Source of the DNA: Pseudomonas massiliensis
GTDB taxonomy: Bacteria > Pseudomonadota > Gammaproteobacteria > Pseudomonadales > Pseudomonadaceae
Length of the DNA stretch: 64,000 nt
NCBI RefSeq assembly: GCF_000826105.1
Contig: NZ_CCYK01000006.1
Coordinates: 620,001 to 684,000, forward strand
Direction of reading: 5' to 3'
Positions 46,617 to 56,273 of the stretch are shown here, one piece after another. Position 1 is the first letter of the stretch. Each line of letters starts with the position of its first letter. Below the pieces are notes generated by a model, which saw only the letters and a list, made by a program, of their open reading frames with translations, had not been told where the DNA came from and ran no database searches. Made by a program: the position numbers and the translations under genes.

Positions 46617-48392
46617 TTACTCGGCCTTGGGCTGCTCGCGCAGGCGAATGTGCAGCTCGCGCAGTGCCTTGGCATCGACCGCACCAGGCGCCTGGGTCAT
46701 GACGTCGGCGGCACTTTGGGTTTTCGGGAAGGCGATCACCTCTCGAATGGACTGGGCGCCGGTCATCAGCATCACCAGGCGATCGAGGCCGAAGGCCAGT
46801 CCGCCATGGGGCGGTGCGCCGAACTTGAGCGCATCGAGGAGGAAGCCGAACTTCTCTTCCTGCTCCGCCGCGTCGATACCCAGCAGGCGGAACACCGCCT
46901 GTTGCATTTCCTTGCGATGGATACGGATGGAACCACCGCCCAGCTCGGTGCCGTTGAGCACCATGTCATAGGCCCGGGACAACGCGCCGCTCGGGTTTGC
47001 CTCAAGCTCGGCCGGGGAGCATTTGGGCGCGGTGAACGGGTGGTGCACGGCGCTGACGCTGCCGTCGTCGTTCTCTTCGAACATGGGGAAATCGATGACC
47101 CACATCGGTGCCCATTCGCAGGTGTGCAGCTGGAAGTCGGTGCCCAGGCGAATGCGCAAGGCGCCCAGTGCCTCGCTGACGATCTTGGCCTTGTCCGCGC
47201 CGAAGAAGACGATATCGCCATCGACGGCGCCCACGCGATCGAGGATCACGTTGAGGTTTTCTTCCGGAATGTTCTTGACGATAGGCGACTGCAGGCCCTC
47301 GACGCCCTTGGCGCGCTCGTTGACCTTGATGTAGGCCAGGCCCTTGGCACCGTAGATGCCGACGAACCTGGTGTAGTCGTCGATCTTGCTGCGCGGCATG
47401 CTCGCGCCGCCTGGCAGGCGCAGGGCAGCGACTCGGCATTTGGGATCATTGGCCGGGCCACTGAACACCTTGAAGTCCACGCCCTTGAGCTGGTCGGCCA
47501 CGTCCACCAGTTCCAGCGGAATGCGCAGGTCCGGCTTGTCCGAGCCGTAGCGACGCATCGCCTCCTCGTAGGTCATGTGCGGGAATTCGCCGAACTCGAC
47601 GTTCAGCACGTCCTTGAACAGTTGGCGGATCATGGCTTCGGTCAGGCCCATGATCTCCGATTCGTCCAGGAAGCTGGTTTCGATGTCGATCTGAGTGAAT
47701 TCCGGCTGGCGGTCGGCCCGCAGGTCTTCATCACGGAAGCACTTGGCGATCTGGTAATAGCGATCGAAGCCGGCGACCATCAACAGCTGCTTGAACTGTT
47801 GGGGCGACTGAGGCAAGGCGAAGAAATTGCCCGCATGGGTGCGGCTGGGCACCAGATAGTCGCGCGCGCCTTCAGGCGTGGCGCGAGTAAGGATCGGCGT
47901 TTCCACGTCCAGGAAGCCGTTCTCGTCGAGGAAGCGGCGCACGGAGCTGGTGATGCGCGAGCGCAGGCGCAGCTTGTCGGCCATTTCCGGGCGACGCAGG
48001 TCGATATAGCGATAGCGCAGGCGGGTTTCCTCGCCAACGTCGGAATATTCGTTCAGCGGGAACGGAGGAGTTTCCGATTCATTGAGGACTTCCAGCTCAT
48101 AGCCCAGTACCTCGATGGCGCCGGAGGCCATGTTCGGGTTGACCGCGCCGGCCGGACGCAGGCGCACCTTGCCGCTGATGCGCACCACGTATTCGCTGCG
48201 CACGCGGTCTGCGGCGGCGAAGGATTGCGCGCGATCCGGATCGAAGACCACCTGGGCCATTCCCTCGCGATCGCGGATATCGAGGAAGATCACCCCGCCA
48301 TGGTCACGACGGCGGTGCACCCAGCCGCAGAGGGTAATTTCCTGGCCTTCCAGGCTCTCGTTCAGTTGGCCGCAATAGTGGCTGCGCATCAT
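46617..48392 (-). CDS. aspS: aspartyl-tRNA synthetase AspS (non-discriminating bacterial type)
   Basis: This 591-residue class II synthetase has an N-terminal OB anticodon-binding domain ([20 protein letters not shown]) and a catalytic core with motif 2 [18 protein letters not shown]. The GAD insertion domain is present, and motif 3 is [11 protein letters not shown]. Pseudomonas AspRS charges tRNA-Asn as well as tRNA-Asp; that property is known for the genus, not seen here. The ATG at 48392 is followed directly by a second Met. Confidence 0.97.
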   Translation of the reverse strand: MMRSHYCGQLNESLEGQEITLCGWVHRRRDHGGVIFLDIRDREGMAQVVFDPDRAQSFAAADRVRSEYVVRISGKVRLRPAGAVNPNMASGAIEVLGYELEVLNESETPPFPLNEYSDVGEETRLRYRYIDLRRPEMADKLRLRSRITSSVRRFLDENGFLDVETPILTRATPEGARDYLVPSRTHAGNFFALPQSPQQFKQLLMVAGFDRYYQIAKCFRDEDLRADRQPEFTQIDIETSFLDESEIMGLTEAMIRQLFKDVLNVEFGEFPHMTYEEAMRRYGSDKPDLRIPLELVDVADQLKGVDFKVFSGPANDPKCRVAALRLPGGASMPRSKIDDYTRFVGIYGAKGLAYIKVNERAKGVEGLQSPIVKNIPEENLNVILDRVGAVDGDIVFFGADKAKIVSEALGALRIRLGTDFQLHTCEWAPMWVIDFPMFEENDDGSVSAVHHPFTAPKCSPAELEANPSGALSRAYDMVLNGTELGGGSIRIHRKEMQQAVFRLLGIDAAEQEEKFGFLLDALKFGAPPHGGLAFGLDRLVMLMTGAQSIREVIAFPKTQSAADVMTQAPGAVDAKALRELHIRLREQPKAE

Positions 48393-48475
48393 GATGGTCG
48401 GTTCACTTATAGTCAGTCGTGTTCAGGCGGGGCCGCGTCACCGGCAGTGTGCAGCACCCGGCCAAGGGGTTCAAC

Positions 48476-48697
48476 TCAGTCGGCCTTGTCGGCGCCGGCC
48501 AGGTTCTTCTTGGCGCCGGTCTTGAAATCTGTCTCGTACCAGCCCGTGCCGCCGAGCCGGAAGCCCGCCCGGGACACTGCCTTCTTCAGGCTGGGTGCCG
48601 CGCATGCGGGGCAGTCGACCAGGGGCGCGTCGCTGAATTTCTGCATGGCCTCGAACGAGTGGTCACAGCTTTCGCATTGATAATTGTAGAGGGGCAT
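48476..48697 (-). CDS. FmdB-family zinc-ribbon protein
   Basis: This 73-residue protein has MPLYNYQCESCDHSFEAMQ and a second cysteine pair in DCPACAAPSL, the CxxC...CxxC zinc ribbon of the FmdB/CxxC family. The C-terminal tail (GWYETDFKTGAKKNL) is basic. It lies upstream of aspS on the same strand, a common Pseudomonas arrangement. The function is unknown. Confidence 0.93.
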   Translation of the reverse strand: MPLYNYQCESCDHSFEAMQKFSDAPLVDCPACAAPSLKKAVSRAGFRLGGTGWYETDFKTGAKKNLAGADKAD

Positions 48698-48800
48698 CTT
48701 GCGGTTGCTCGGCTAGAACGTGGCGCACGTGGCGCGGGTGGCTCAAACCCGGAATTATATCTGCTTAACCGCGCCCTCCTGCAAGCTCCTCGCTACGGGT

Positions 48801-49160
48801 TCATTCGCTGACTACGTTTATCGGCTCCCGCCTGGCGGCCGGGAGGCCGGCCCGTTCCAACGCGTAGGCAACGCAGATCACCCTGACCAGACCGCTGAAA
48901 TTCTTGACCCCACCATGGCGCAGGTGAACCTCCCGGTCGAGATAGGAAAGCAACTGGCTCACCGTACACTGGTTTCGCTCGGCCATGCTCTGCAGGATGT
49001 TCCAGTACACCCGCTCCAGGCGCAGGCAGGTAGCGAAGCCATTGAGCCGCACTGATCGAGCGACGGGCCTGGCCAGCGCCATGTCGAAATCCTTGCGGAA
49101 CGGATCGAGGGCGAGCTTGGCAGCCGGACAGCCGCCAGTCGTGGAGCACTTGATGAACAT
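48801..49160 (-). CDS. ribbon-helix-helix domain protein
   Basis: This 119-residue protein is read from the ATG at 49160, which has AAGGAAGG upstream; the frame continues to 49313 without support. The core RSVRLNGFATCLRLERVYW, followed by ISQ-like NQCTVSQLLSYLDREVHLRHG, matches the RHH_4 domain family, small DNA-binding-like proteins sometimes mislabelled arylsulfate sulfotransferase. The N-terminal CSTTGGCPAAKLALDPFRKD contains two cysteines. Its target is unknown. Confidence 0.8.
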   Translation of the reverse strand: MFIKCSTTGGCPAAKLALDPFRKDFDMALARPVARSVRLNGFATCLRLERVYWNILQSMAERNQCTVSQLLSYLDREVHLRHGGVKNFSGLVRVICVAYALERAGLPAARREPINVVSE

Positions 49161-49299
49161 AGGACACCTTCCTTGGCTGTATGACACGCAGCGCCATGCG
49201 CACCGCAGGCTTATGAAAGCGCTAGCGAAGGCCGGGAAGGAGAGAGAGCGGCAAAGAAAAGGGTAGGAAAGGACGGCAACTAGGGGCTGAAAATTCGCC

Positions 49300-49324
49300 A
49301 CCTGGCGGCACAAGGGCCGCCAGG
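49300..49324 (-). terminator. hairpin downstream of the Dps-like gene
   Basis: CCTGGCGGC and GCCGCCAGG form a 9-bp stem 14 bases past the Dps-like gene stop on the minus strand. It is followed by TGGCGAATTTT, so the T-run is displaced by a few bases. It is probably a weak intrinsic terminator. Confidence 0.5.
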
Positions 49325-49337
49325 CAGCAGCCGCTGC

Positions 49338-49811
49338 TTATTTCTGTTCGAGCATGGCACGCAGCATCCATGCGGTTTTCTCATGCACCTGCATGCGCTG
49401 GGTCAGCAGGTCGGCGGTAGGCTCATCGCTCACCTTGTCCAGCAGGGGGAACAGGCTGCGCGCGGTGCGCACTACCGCTTCCTGGCCGGCCACCAACTGC
49501 TTGATCATGTCCTCGGCGGCTGGCACGCCTTCCGGCTCTTCGATGGAGGAAAGCCGCGCATAGGTGGAGTAGGTGCCCGGCGCTGGGAAGCCCAGCGCGC
49601 GGATGCGCTCGGCGATGGAGTCCACGGCCAGGGCCAGCTCGTTGTACTGCTCCTCGAACATCAGGTGCAGGGTGCGGAACATCGGCCCGCTCACGTTCCA
49701 GTGGAAGTTGTGGGTTTTCAGGTACAGCACATAGGTGTCTGCCAGCAGGCGCGACAGACCCTCGACGATGGACTTGCGATTTTCTTCGCTGATGCCGATA
49801 TCAATTGCCAT
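49338..49811 (-). CDS. dps: Dps-family ferritin-like DNA-protection protein
   Basis: This 157-residue protein ([20 protein letters not shown]) has the Dps ferroxidase pattern [28 protein letters not shown], with interface His, Asp and Glu residues (D63 region [13 protein letters not shown]). It forms a 12-mer shell that oxidises and stores iron with peroxide. The ATG at 49811 follows AAGGGGA; the frame extends to 50087 but that part is not conserved. It has no Lys-rich tail, so DNA binding is uncertain. Confidence 0.93.
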   Translation of the reverse strand: MAIDIGISEENRKSIVEGLSRLLADTYVLYLKTHNFHWNVSGPMFRTLHLMFEEQYNELALAVDSIAERIRALGFPAPGTYSTYARLSSIEEPEGVPAAEDMIKQLVAGQEAVVRTARSLFPLLDKVSDEPTADLLTQRMQVHEKTAWMLRAMLEQK

Positions 49812-50176
49812 GGGGTTCCCCTTGTGTATGGAAAGATGTCTACCGGTGCGCCGGCTACTGTAGCAAGCCGTCCGTCGGGCCGCAGCCCTTCGCTGCGGCG
49901 CGCTTTTGTCACAAGCGGCCAAGACAGGCTGCGGGCCACGGGCCAGTCCAGATTGAATTGAGTCTGGCGGCCAGTTTCCTGTTAAATAGCCCGGTGTCAC
50001 CAGCGCGTTACCAATCCCTTCGAGTCGCCGCTTTTTTTCTCGTTCCATGCGGTGGCTTGCGGGCGGTGCGCTGATGCATAGGCCCAACCCCTCCCGGTCG
50101 TCTTCCGTTCTGTTGCCATCGGCACGCTGCGGGGGCTGGCGCTTCTTGATCCTCTGGAAAACTGTGAGTCATAACC
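49812..50176. other. 365-base divergent intergenic region
   Basis: This region lies between the Dps-like gene (minus) and the cold-shock-domain gene (plus). It contains a stable plus-strand hairpin GCCGCAG/CTGCGGC near 49880-49900 followed by GCGCTTTT, which looks like a terminator although no plus-strand gene precedes it. No gene, OxyR site or RpoS promoter was identified with confidence. Confidence 0.45.
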
Positions 50177-50779
50177 ATGTTGAAAACCGTTCATCTGCTC
50201 ACGGGCATCGGCGCTTTGCTGCTGGCTGCCCTTCCCGGCGTCCTGCCGGATGCGTTGCCCTACCTGTCCCAGTCAGATGCCTTTCACCTGGCGTTCATCG
50301 GGCTGGGCAACCTGCTGTTCGCGCCCTTGATTCCTCAATGGAAACACACGCCGCGACAGACGCTGCAAGGCTTCGTCAGTGCCTTGCTGGTACTGGCGGC
50401 GGTACTGCAGGCACTGGTGCTGTACGCGCCCATGCCACTGGTGGGCGGCGAGCCGGCCGCCTGGCTGGGACTGCTGTCCATGCTCGCCGCCGCGGTGCTG
50501 CAGCTCGCGGCGAGCCGCCCCAAGCGTCACGTGGCCGCGCCGCCGGTCAGCTACAACCCGGCCAACCGGGATACCGGCACCGTGAAGTGGTTCAACACAT
50601 CCAAGGGCTTCGGCTTCATCTCCCGTGACTCGGGGGATGATATCTTCGTGCACTTCCGGGCCATCCGGGGCGAAGGTCATCGCGTTCTGGTCGAGGGGCA
50701 GCGTGTCGAGTTCTCCGTGATGAATCGCGACAAGGGCCTGCAGGCCGAAGACGTCATCGCCGCCGCACCCGGGCGTTGA
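50177..50779 (+). CDS. membrane-anchored cold-shock-domain protein
   Basis: This 200-residue protein has about four hydrophobic segments in the N-terminal part (about 3-25, 37-53, 66-88 and 93-112). A linker and a complete cold-shock domain (about 132-198) follow. Both RNA-binding motifs are intact: KGFGFI (143-148) and IFVHF (156-160), with GTVKWFN at the start. Ordinary Csp proteins are 70 residues and soluble, so this would place a nucleic-acid-binding domain at the inner membrane. The ATG at 50177 has a weak ribosome site. It converges on slyX with a 7-base gap. Confidence 0.9.
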   Translation: MLKTVHLLTGIGALLLAALPGVLPDALPYLSQSDAFHLAFIGLGNLLFAPLIPQWKHTPRQTLQGFVSALLVLAAVLQALVLYAPMPLVGGEPAAWLGLLSMLAAAVLQLAASRPKRHVAAPPVSYNPANRDTGTVKWFNTSKGFGFISRDSGDDIFVHFRAIRGEGHRVLVEGQRVEFSVMNRDKGLQAEDVIAAAPGR

Positions 50780-50786
50780 TGTCACA

Positions 50787-50993
50787 TCAGTAATGAGGGG
50801 GCGGCGGTTCCTCGCCCCCTTCCTCGAACTGCCCAGCCAGTTCCTTGTACCGCTCGATCAGTTGCCCCATCTGCAGGGCCAGCCGCTCCAGCTGACGCTG
50901 TTGATCCACTACCACCTCGTTCAAGGCCTGGATGGTATCGTCCTGGAAGGCTAGGCGAGTTTCCAGCTCGGTCACACGGCTCTCCAGCGTCAT
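50787..50993 (-). CDS. slyX: SlyX family protein
   Basis: This 68-residue protein consists of one coiled coil ([20 protein letters not shown] and [18 protein letters not shown]) and a Pro-rich tail (EEPPPPHY), as in SlyX. The function is unknown. The ATG at 50993 overlaps the HIT gene stop by four bases; the upstream start at 51008 would overlap further. Confidence 0.92.
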   Translation of the reverse strand: MTLESRVTELETRLAFQDDTIQALNEVVVDQQRQLERLALQMGQLIERYKELAGQFEEGGEEPPPPHY

Positions 50994-51418
50994 ACCCCCT
51001 CCTCCCACTGTAAACCCTCGATGCTCATGCTCTTGAGTCGCGCTTTCAGGGCCGCGAGCGCCGCTTCGTCATAGGGCCGCGCGGGCGACTTGCCCCAAAT
51101 CGGGGCAGGCCATGCCACATCGGTGGCATACCGGGCGACTACGTGCACATGAAGCTGGGGGACCACGTTCCCGAGTGCGGCCACGTTCATTTTGTCCGCG
51201 CCTAGCAGGCCCTTGAGCCGCTGTGCCAGTAGCGCTGTCTCGCGGGCCAGCTGCAGCTGGTCTTCGGCGGTAAGCTCATGGATTTCGTTGATTCCTTCGC
51301 GGCGAGGCACCAGTATCAGCCAAGGGTAATTGGCGTCCCGGCTCAGCAGCAGGCGACATAGGGGCAAGTCCCCCAGCACCCAGGTATCGGCTTGCAAGCG
51401 GGCATCGAGTTCGAACAA
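50990..51418 (-). CDS. HIT-domain protein
   Basis: This 142-residue protein of the histidine-triad fold has [20 protein letters not shown] and [19 protein letters not shown]. The triad motif is H-V-H-V-V, so the third His of the usual HxHxH is Val; the middle catalytic His remains. A nucleotide hydrolase or transferase role is expected for the fold, but the substrate is unknown. It is translationally coupled to slyX (ATGA). Confidence 0.9.
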   Translation of the reverse strand: MFELDARLQADTWVLGDLPLCRLLLSRDANYPWLILVPRREGINEIHELTAEDQLQLARETALLAQRLKGLLGADKMNVAALGNVVPQLHVHVVARYATDVAWPAPIWGKSPARPYDEAALAALKARLKSMSIEGLQWEEGV

Positions 51419-52070
51419 GGTCAGGTCTCCTCTACCTAGTAGGCGCGTCTGGCTGACGCTTCTTCAGCATACCGCAGACATGCCGAATATCGGCTGGCCA
51501 GAGGTTCCAGAGGTTCGTAATAGCGCACTGCCTTGCCTTGTTCGGACTTTGGGCTAGCCTCTCGGAGCACGTGCTACTTTTCGCACCATAAAGGCACACA
51601 GCGGCACTTATCAGTGCGAGCGAAACGTTATCCATCAACGAGTAACGTGACATTGGTAACACTGTTGTGAGATATCAGAGAGCACCATCTTAAAGCGCAT
51701 AAGCTGTCAAGGGGCCAAACAAGGGGGTTTAGACCCCGTGGTTTCAAGGGTTTTCCTGTGGCCGACGACCAAAAGTGAAAAAAATGTGAGGCGGCGACCG
51801 ATTTGAGCACAGATGTTGCTATCTCTTTGCCAAGCCATAGGGGCAAGGGTTGTCAGGCCCGCCAGGCTGCCAAGCGCAGGCCGGCGAATCGACAGGCAAC
51901 AGATTGAACGCGACGGCATATGGGCCTCGACCCGACAACGGGCGCCCTGGCCGAATCGCAGAACAACCAGGCAGGCGTGATCGACTCGCGCCCGAGAGAA
52001 CAGCAAGAGCCGACCTGATAAAAATCCAAGCGGCCGGCGGGACCTACTAAAACCAAAGGAGCAAGTCACG
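51419..52070. other. 652-base region upstream of the porin gene
   Basis: No frame here is convincing as a gene. The sequence is more AT-rich in the middle (51550-51830) than its neighbours, as expected for a long regulated promoter region. GGGGTTTAGACCCC-like short inverted repeats occur near 51725-51740. The porin ribosome site AAAGGAG lies at 52056-52062. No operator family was recognised. Confidence 0.5.
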
Positions 52071-53396
52071 ATGAGAGTGATGAAGTGGAGCGCAATCGCA
52101 CTGGCAGTTACCGCGGCGGCGACCTCGCAGCTGGCCATGGCCGAGGCTTTCGTAAGCGATCAGGCCGAAGCCAAGGGCTTCGTTGAAGACAGCACCCTGA
52201 ACCTGCTGCTTCGCAACTATTACTTCAACCGTGGCCACAATGCGGGCCAGGACCAGCGCGACTGGACCCAAGGCATCCAGGGTGTCTACAGCTCCGGCTT
52301 CACTACCGGCACCATCGGCGTGGGCATCGACGCGTTCGCCTACGGCGGCCTGAAGCTCTGGGGCCCGGATCGCTACTCGGGGTCGGGCAACCTGACCGTG
52401 GACTCCGACGGCGACAACCATAGCAACTACAGCAAGGCTGGCGTTGCCGCGAAGTTCCGCATCTCCAAGACCATGCTGAAGATCGGCGATCAACAGCCGA
52501 GCACCAGCCCGGTATTCGCCGTGGGCGGCAGCCGTCTGAACCCGCAGACTGCAACGGGTATCACCCTGATGAGCAGCGAGCTTCAGGGTCTCGATGTGGA
52601 AGCCGGTCACTTCTACTCGTCCACCAGCCAGAACAGCAACAATCGTGACGGCGAACTCTGGGCCAACTACGCCGGTGTCTCGGCCAAAAGCGCCGACTAC
52701 CTCGGTGGCCGCTACGCCATCAACGACCAGCTGAGCGTGGGCGTTTACGGCTCCAAGCTTGAAGACATCTGGGATCAATACTACGGCAACGTGAACTATG
52801 TTCTGCCGTTGAGTGGCGATCAGTCCCTGACCTTCGACGTCAACTACTATCGTACAACCGACGAAGGCAGCGCCAACGCTGGCGACATCGACAACAATAC
52901 CTACTCGTTGTCCACCGCTTACGCCTTCCTGCCTGGCCAAACCCTGACCCTTTCATTCCAGAAAGTTAACGGCGACACGCCCTTCGACTACATCGGCGTG
53001 GGTGACAACAACAAGGGCGGCGACTCGATCTTCCTGGCCAACTCCATCCAGTACTCGGACTTCAACGCCCCGGGCGAGAAATCCTGGAAGCTGCAATACA
53101 ACCTGGACCTCGCTTCCTATGGCGTTCCAGGCCTGAGCTTCATGGCCCGCTACGCCTATGGCTATGATATCGATGGTAGCGGCGCTGATGTCGATGGTGC
53201 ATATGCCGGTCTGTACGGCGACGACGGCAAGCACCATGAAACCAACGTCGAAGCCAAGTACGTTGTCCAGACAGGCCCAGCCAAAGACCTGTCGTTCCGT
53301 ATCCGCCAAGCCTGGCATCGTGGCAATGACGACCAGGCCGACGGTGATGTAGACGAGTTCCGCCTGATCGTCGACTACCCGATCTCGATCCTGTAA
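52071..53396 (+). CDS. OprD-family outer-membrane porin
   Basis: This 441-residue protein has a signal peptide (cleavage near residue 24, AMAEAF). It is an 18-strand OprD-type channel with DSTLNLLLRNYYFNR at the first strand, FAVGGSRLNPQTATGI in the constriction-loop region, GELWANYAGVSAKSADYLGG, and the C-terminal strand FRLIVDYPISIL. Family members import amino acids or aromatic and organic acids; the closest named relative may be OprE, which is not certain. AAGGAG precedes the ATG. A strong terminator follows. Confidence 0.94.
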   Translation: MRVMKWSAIALAVTAAATSQLAMAEAFVSDQAEAKGFVEDSTLNLLLRNYYFNRGHNAGQDQRDWTQGIQGVYSSGFTTGTIGVGIDAFAYGGLKLWGPDRYSGSGNLTVDSDGDNHSNYSKAGVAAKFRISKTMLKIGDQQPSTSPVFAVGGSRLNPQTATGITLMSSELQGLDVEAGHFYSSTSQNSNNRDGELWANYAGVSAKSADYLGGRYAINDQLSVGVYGSKLEDIWDQYYGNVNYVLPLSGDQSLTFDVNYYRTTDEGSANAGDIDNNTYSLSTAYAFLPGQTLTLSFQKVNGDTPFDYIGVGDNNKGGDSIFLANSIQYSDFNAPGEKSWKLQYNLDLASYGVPGLSFMARYAYGYDIDGSGADVDGAYAGLYGDDGKHHETNVEAKYVVQTGPAKDLSFRIRQAWHRGNDDQADGDVDEFRLIVDYPISIL

Positions 53397-53423
53397 TCGA
53401 CCCGGCGGTCTGCTACGCCTGAA

Positions 53424-53453
53424 GAGCCCGGCCTCCGCGCCGGGCTTTTCTTT
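53424..53453 (+). terminator. intrinsic terminator of the porin gene
   Basis: AGCCCGG and CCGGGCT (with GCGC/loop bases between) form a hairpin followed by TTTTCTTT. It starts 28 bases after the porin stop. Confidence 0.88.
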
Positions 53454-53515
53454 GGCGCCGCTTGCTCCGTACAATGCCCAGCTATATCTGAATTCAGCAA
53501 CCGACACGGCCTACC

Positions 53516-55231
53516 ATGCGCACCAGTCAATTCCTGCTCGCCACACTGAAAGAAACCCCGTCCGACGCGGTGGTCATCAGCCATCAGCTGATGCTGCGCG
53601 CGGGGATGATTCGCAAGCTCGCCTCCGGCCTGTACACCTGGCTGCCGATGGGCCTGCGGGTGATGCGCAAGGTGGAAGCCATCGTGCGCGAGGAAATGAA
53701 CGCGGCAGGCGCCCTGGAGGTCCTGATGCCCGGCATCCAGCCGGCGGAACTGTGGCAGGAATCCGGTCGCTGGGAACAGTACGGCCCCGAACTGTTGCGC
53801 ATCAAGGACCGTCACGCCCGTGATTTCTGCGCTGGCCCTACCCATGAGGAGGTCATCACCGACATCGCCCGCAACGAACTGAACAGCTACAAGCAGTTGC
53901 CGATCAACCTGTACCAGATCCAGACCAAATTCCGTGACGAGATTCGCCCACGCTTCGGCCTGATGCGCGGTCGCGAATTCATCATGAAGGACGCCTATTC
54001 CTTCCATGCGGACCAGGCTTCCCTGCAGGAAACCTACGACCGCATGCACCAGGCGTACTGCAACATCTTTACCCGCCTGGGCCTCAATTTCCGCCCTGTC
54101 GAGGCCGATAACGGCTCCATCGGCGGCGCCGGCTCCCACGAGTTCCATGTGCTGGCCTCCTCCGGTGAGGACGACATCGTGTTCAGCAATGGCTCGGACT
54201 ATGCCGCCAATATCGAAAAGGCCGAGGCGCTGCCGCGGGAAAGCGCTCGCGGCGCGGCCACCGAGGCGCTAAGCCTGGTAGACACTCCGGACACCAAGAC
54301 CATCGCCGCGCTGGTGGAGAAGTTCGGGCTGCCCATCGAGAAAACCGTCAAGACCCTGGTGGTGCATGCCGCCGAGGCGGGCAAGCTCATTGCCCTGGTG
54401 GTACGTGGGGACCACGAGCTCAACGAGATCAAGGCCGCCAACCATCCTCTGGTAGCCAGCCCGCTGGTAATGGCTGGTGAAGCGGAACTGCGCGAGGCCA
54501 TCGGTGCCGGCGCGGGTTCCTTGGGCCCGCTGAACATGCCCCTGCCCTGCATCGTCGACCGCTCCGTGGCCATGATGAGCGACTTCGCCGTGGGCGCGAA
54601 CATCGATGACAAGCACTATTTCGGCGTGAACTGGGAGCGTGACCTGCCGCTGCCGGAAGTGGCGGACCTGCGCAACGTGGTCGAAGGCGACCCTAGCCCG
54701 GACGGCCAAGGCACCCTGGAGATCAAGCGCGGCATCGAGGTGGGCCATATCTTCCAGCTCGGCACCAAGTACAGCGAAGCCATGAAGGCTCAGGTGCTCG
54801 GCGAAAGCGGCAAGCCAGTCACGATGACCATGGGCTGCTACGGTATCGGGGTATCCCGCGTGGTCGCCGCCGCCATCGAGCAGAACCACGACGAGCGTGG
54901 CATCATCTGGAGCGATACCCTGGCGCCCTTCCAGGTTGCCCTGGTGCCGCTGCGCTATGAGACCGAGCAGGTGCGCGAAGCCACCGATACGCTCTACCGG
55001 CAGCTGACCGCCGCCGGGATCGACGTACTGCTCGACGATCGCGACAAGAAGACCAGCCCGGGCATCAAGTTCGCGGACATGGAACTGATTGGCATCCCGC
55101 ACCGTATCGTGATCAGTGATCGCTCCCTGGCCGAAGGCAAGCTGGAATACAAGCAGCGGACTGAAAGCGAAGCCCAGAGCCTGGACATCGCCGAGACCCT
55201 GCCCTTCCTGCAGGCACGGCTGGGCCGCTGA
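53516..55231 (+). CDS. proS: prolyl-tRNA synthetase ProS (with editing domain)
   Basis: This 571-residue bacterial-type class II synthetase has motif 1 near [20 protein letters not shown] and PLE-type [15 protein letters not shown], motif 2 [19 protein letters not shown], and motif 3 [20 protein letters not shown]. The inserted editing domain (INS, about 230-395, with [19 protein letters not shown] and [12 protein letters not shown]) clears Ala-tRNA-Pro. YbaK (521-991) handles the Cys error in trans. It is followed 17 bases later by a lipoprotein gene. Confidence 0.97.
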   Translation: MRTSQFLLATLKETPSDAVVISHQLMLRAGMIRKLASGLYTWLPMGLRVMRKVEAIVREEMNAAGALEVLMPGIQPAELWQESGRWEQYGPELLRIKDRHARDFCAGPTHEEVITDIARNELNSYKQLPINLYQIQTKFRDEIRPRFGLMRGREFIMKDAYSFHADQASLQETYDRMHQAYCNIFTRLGLNFRPVEADNGSIGGAGSHEFHVLASSGEDDIVFSNGSDYAANIEKAEALPRESARGAATEALSLVDTPDTKTIAALVEKFGLPIEKTVKTLVVHAAEAGKLIALVVRGDHELNEIKAANHPLVASPLVMAGEAELREAIGAGAGSLGPLNMPLPCIVDRSVAMMSDFAVGANIDDKHYFGVNWERDLPLPEVADLRNVVEGDPSPDGQGTLEIKRGIEVGHIFQLGTKYSEAMKAQVLGESGKPVTMTMGCYGIGVSRVVAAAIEQNHDERGIIWSDTLAPFQVALVPLRYETEQVREATDTLYRQLTAAGIDVLLDDRDKKTSPGIKFADMELIGIPHRIVISDRSLAEGKLEYKQRTESEAQSLDIAETLPFLQARLGR

Positions 55232-55248
55232 TTACAGGTAACGCGTTC

Positions 55249-56187
55249 ATGTCGACACCTAGTATGCGGTGGCTTGGTGGCGTCGCCCTGTGCGGCGCCT
55301 GCCTGCTGGCCGGCTGTGCCAACCAGATGTCCCAGCGCAGCGAGCTCGAAGCCCGTACCGAGCGCAAGCCCATCGAGCATCACCTGGCCATCGATGCCGG
55401 GGATGCTCTGCTGGAGCAGCCCCAGCGGCGAATTCGGGTTACCGAACAGGCTACGTTCGAGGTCACCGACTTCGAGGTCACTCGCCGTTACGACCGCTAT
55501 ACCCCTTACCAGCCCTGGCGCGAGCTCTACGAAGTACCCTTGGGCGCGGTGGCCGTGGTCGCCGGCGTGGCGGCCAACGCCCTCAACGTGGTGCTGTTGG
55601 GGCGGCTGCCTGAAAACGTCACTCATGGCTGGATCAACTACGGGTTCGCCGGGCTCAATCCGCTCATGAACACCCAATCCAACGGCCGCGCCGAACAGAA
55701 CCTGGCCGCCACACAGGAAATCCAGAAGGACAAGCGCCAGGAAGTCACGATCGAGCCTTGGGCCGAAAAGCCCCTGGAGGTCACCGCCGGGTCCGAGGTG
55801 TATGCCTTGAACACCGACCGCAAGGGGTACCTGCGGCTTAACCTGCTGGATGCCCCTTTCGCGGACCAGGAGTTGCATGACGTGACGCGGCTCGTGTTGG
55901 TAGCCAAGGATGACGACGGCACCTCCCGCGCCGATGCCATTGTGCAATTGAGCCCGGCCTTGCGCGTCAAGCTGGTGGAAGCCCACAAGCTGATCTACGA
56001 CGACCTGGAGGACGACGAGGTAAGCCAGTGGGTGTACAGGGTCAAGCGGCTTTCACAGCTGGGGTTGGAAGATGAAGCCAACGACCTCCAACAGAGCTTG
56101 CTAGAGCTGACACACAACGACCCGGAGCTGCAACGGGACTTCATCAAGGCCCTAGCCAAGGACGCCGGGCGCGCGGTCGATCTGTAA
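55249..56187 (+). CDS. outer-membrane-type lipoprotein, unknown
   Basis: This 312-residue protein has a clear lipobox (LLAGC, Cys23). A hydrophobic stretch PLGAVAVVAGVAANALNVVL (about 105-124) is unusual for a lipoprotein and may be membrane-associated. A beta-rich middle part (EVTIEPWAEKPLEVTAGSEV-like pattern, about 165-225) and an acidic helical C-terminus (YDDLEDDEVSQW) follow. It resembles Pseudomonas lipoproteins located after proS. The function is unknown. Confidence 0.82.
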   Translation: MSTPSMRWLGGVALCGACLLAGCANQMSQRSELEARTERKPIEHHLAIDAGDALLEQPQRRIRVTEQATFEVTDFEVTRRYDRYTPYQPWRELYEVPLGAVAVVAGVAANALNVVLLGRLPENVTHGWINYGFAGLNPLMNTQSNGRAEQNLAATQEIQKDKRQEVTIEPWAEKPLEVTAGSEVYALNTDRKGYLRLNLLDAPFADQELHDVTRLVLVAKDDDGTSRADAIVQLSPALRVKLVEAHKLIYDDLEDDEVSQWVYRVKRLSQLGLEDEANDLQQSLLELTHNDPELQRDFIKALAKDAGRAVDL

Positions 56188-56210
56188 ACGCTGGCTGGTC
56201 GTGGCGCTTG

Positions 56211-56233
56211 GTGGGAGCGCGCGCCAGCTAGCG
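56211..56233. repeat. REP-like element
   Basis: GTGGGAGCGCGCGCCAGCTAGCG has the GTGGGAGC head and imperfect GCxxGC stem seen in Pseudomonas REP (repetitive extragenic palindrome) elements. It lies in the 86-base gap between two convergent genes, the usual position. Confidence 0.6.
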
Positions 56234-56273
56234 AAAGGCAAGTGACAGAGACTGAATTCGGCAGCTTTTCCAC

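Noticed and set aside
46650..48680. A 676-codon plus-strand frame opposite aspS
   Set aside because: It is a reverse-strand shadow of a conserved essential gene, with low-complexity translation.
49875..49905. Plus-strand terminator-like hairpin between the Dps-like and cold-shock-domain genes
   Set aside because: No plus-strand gene precedes it, so a terminator role is unsupported; it is noted only within the intergenic entry.
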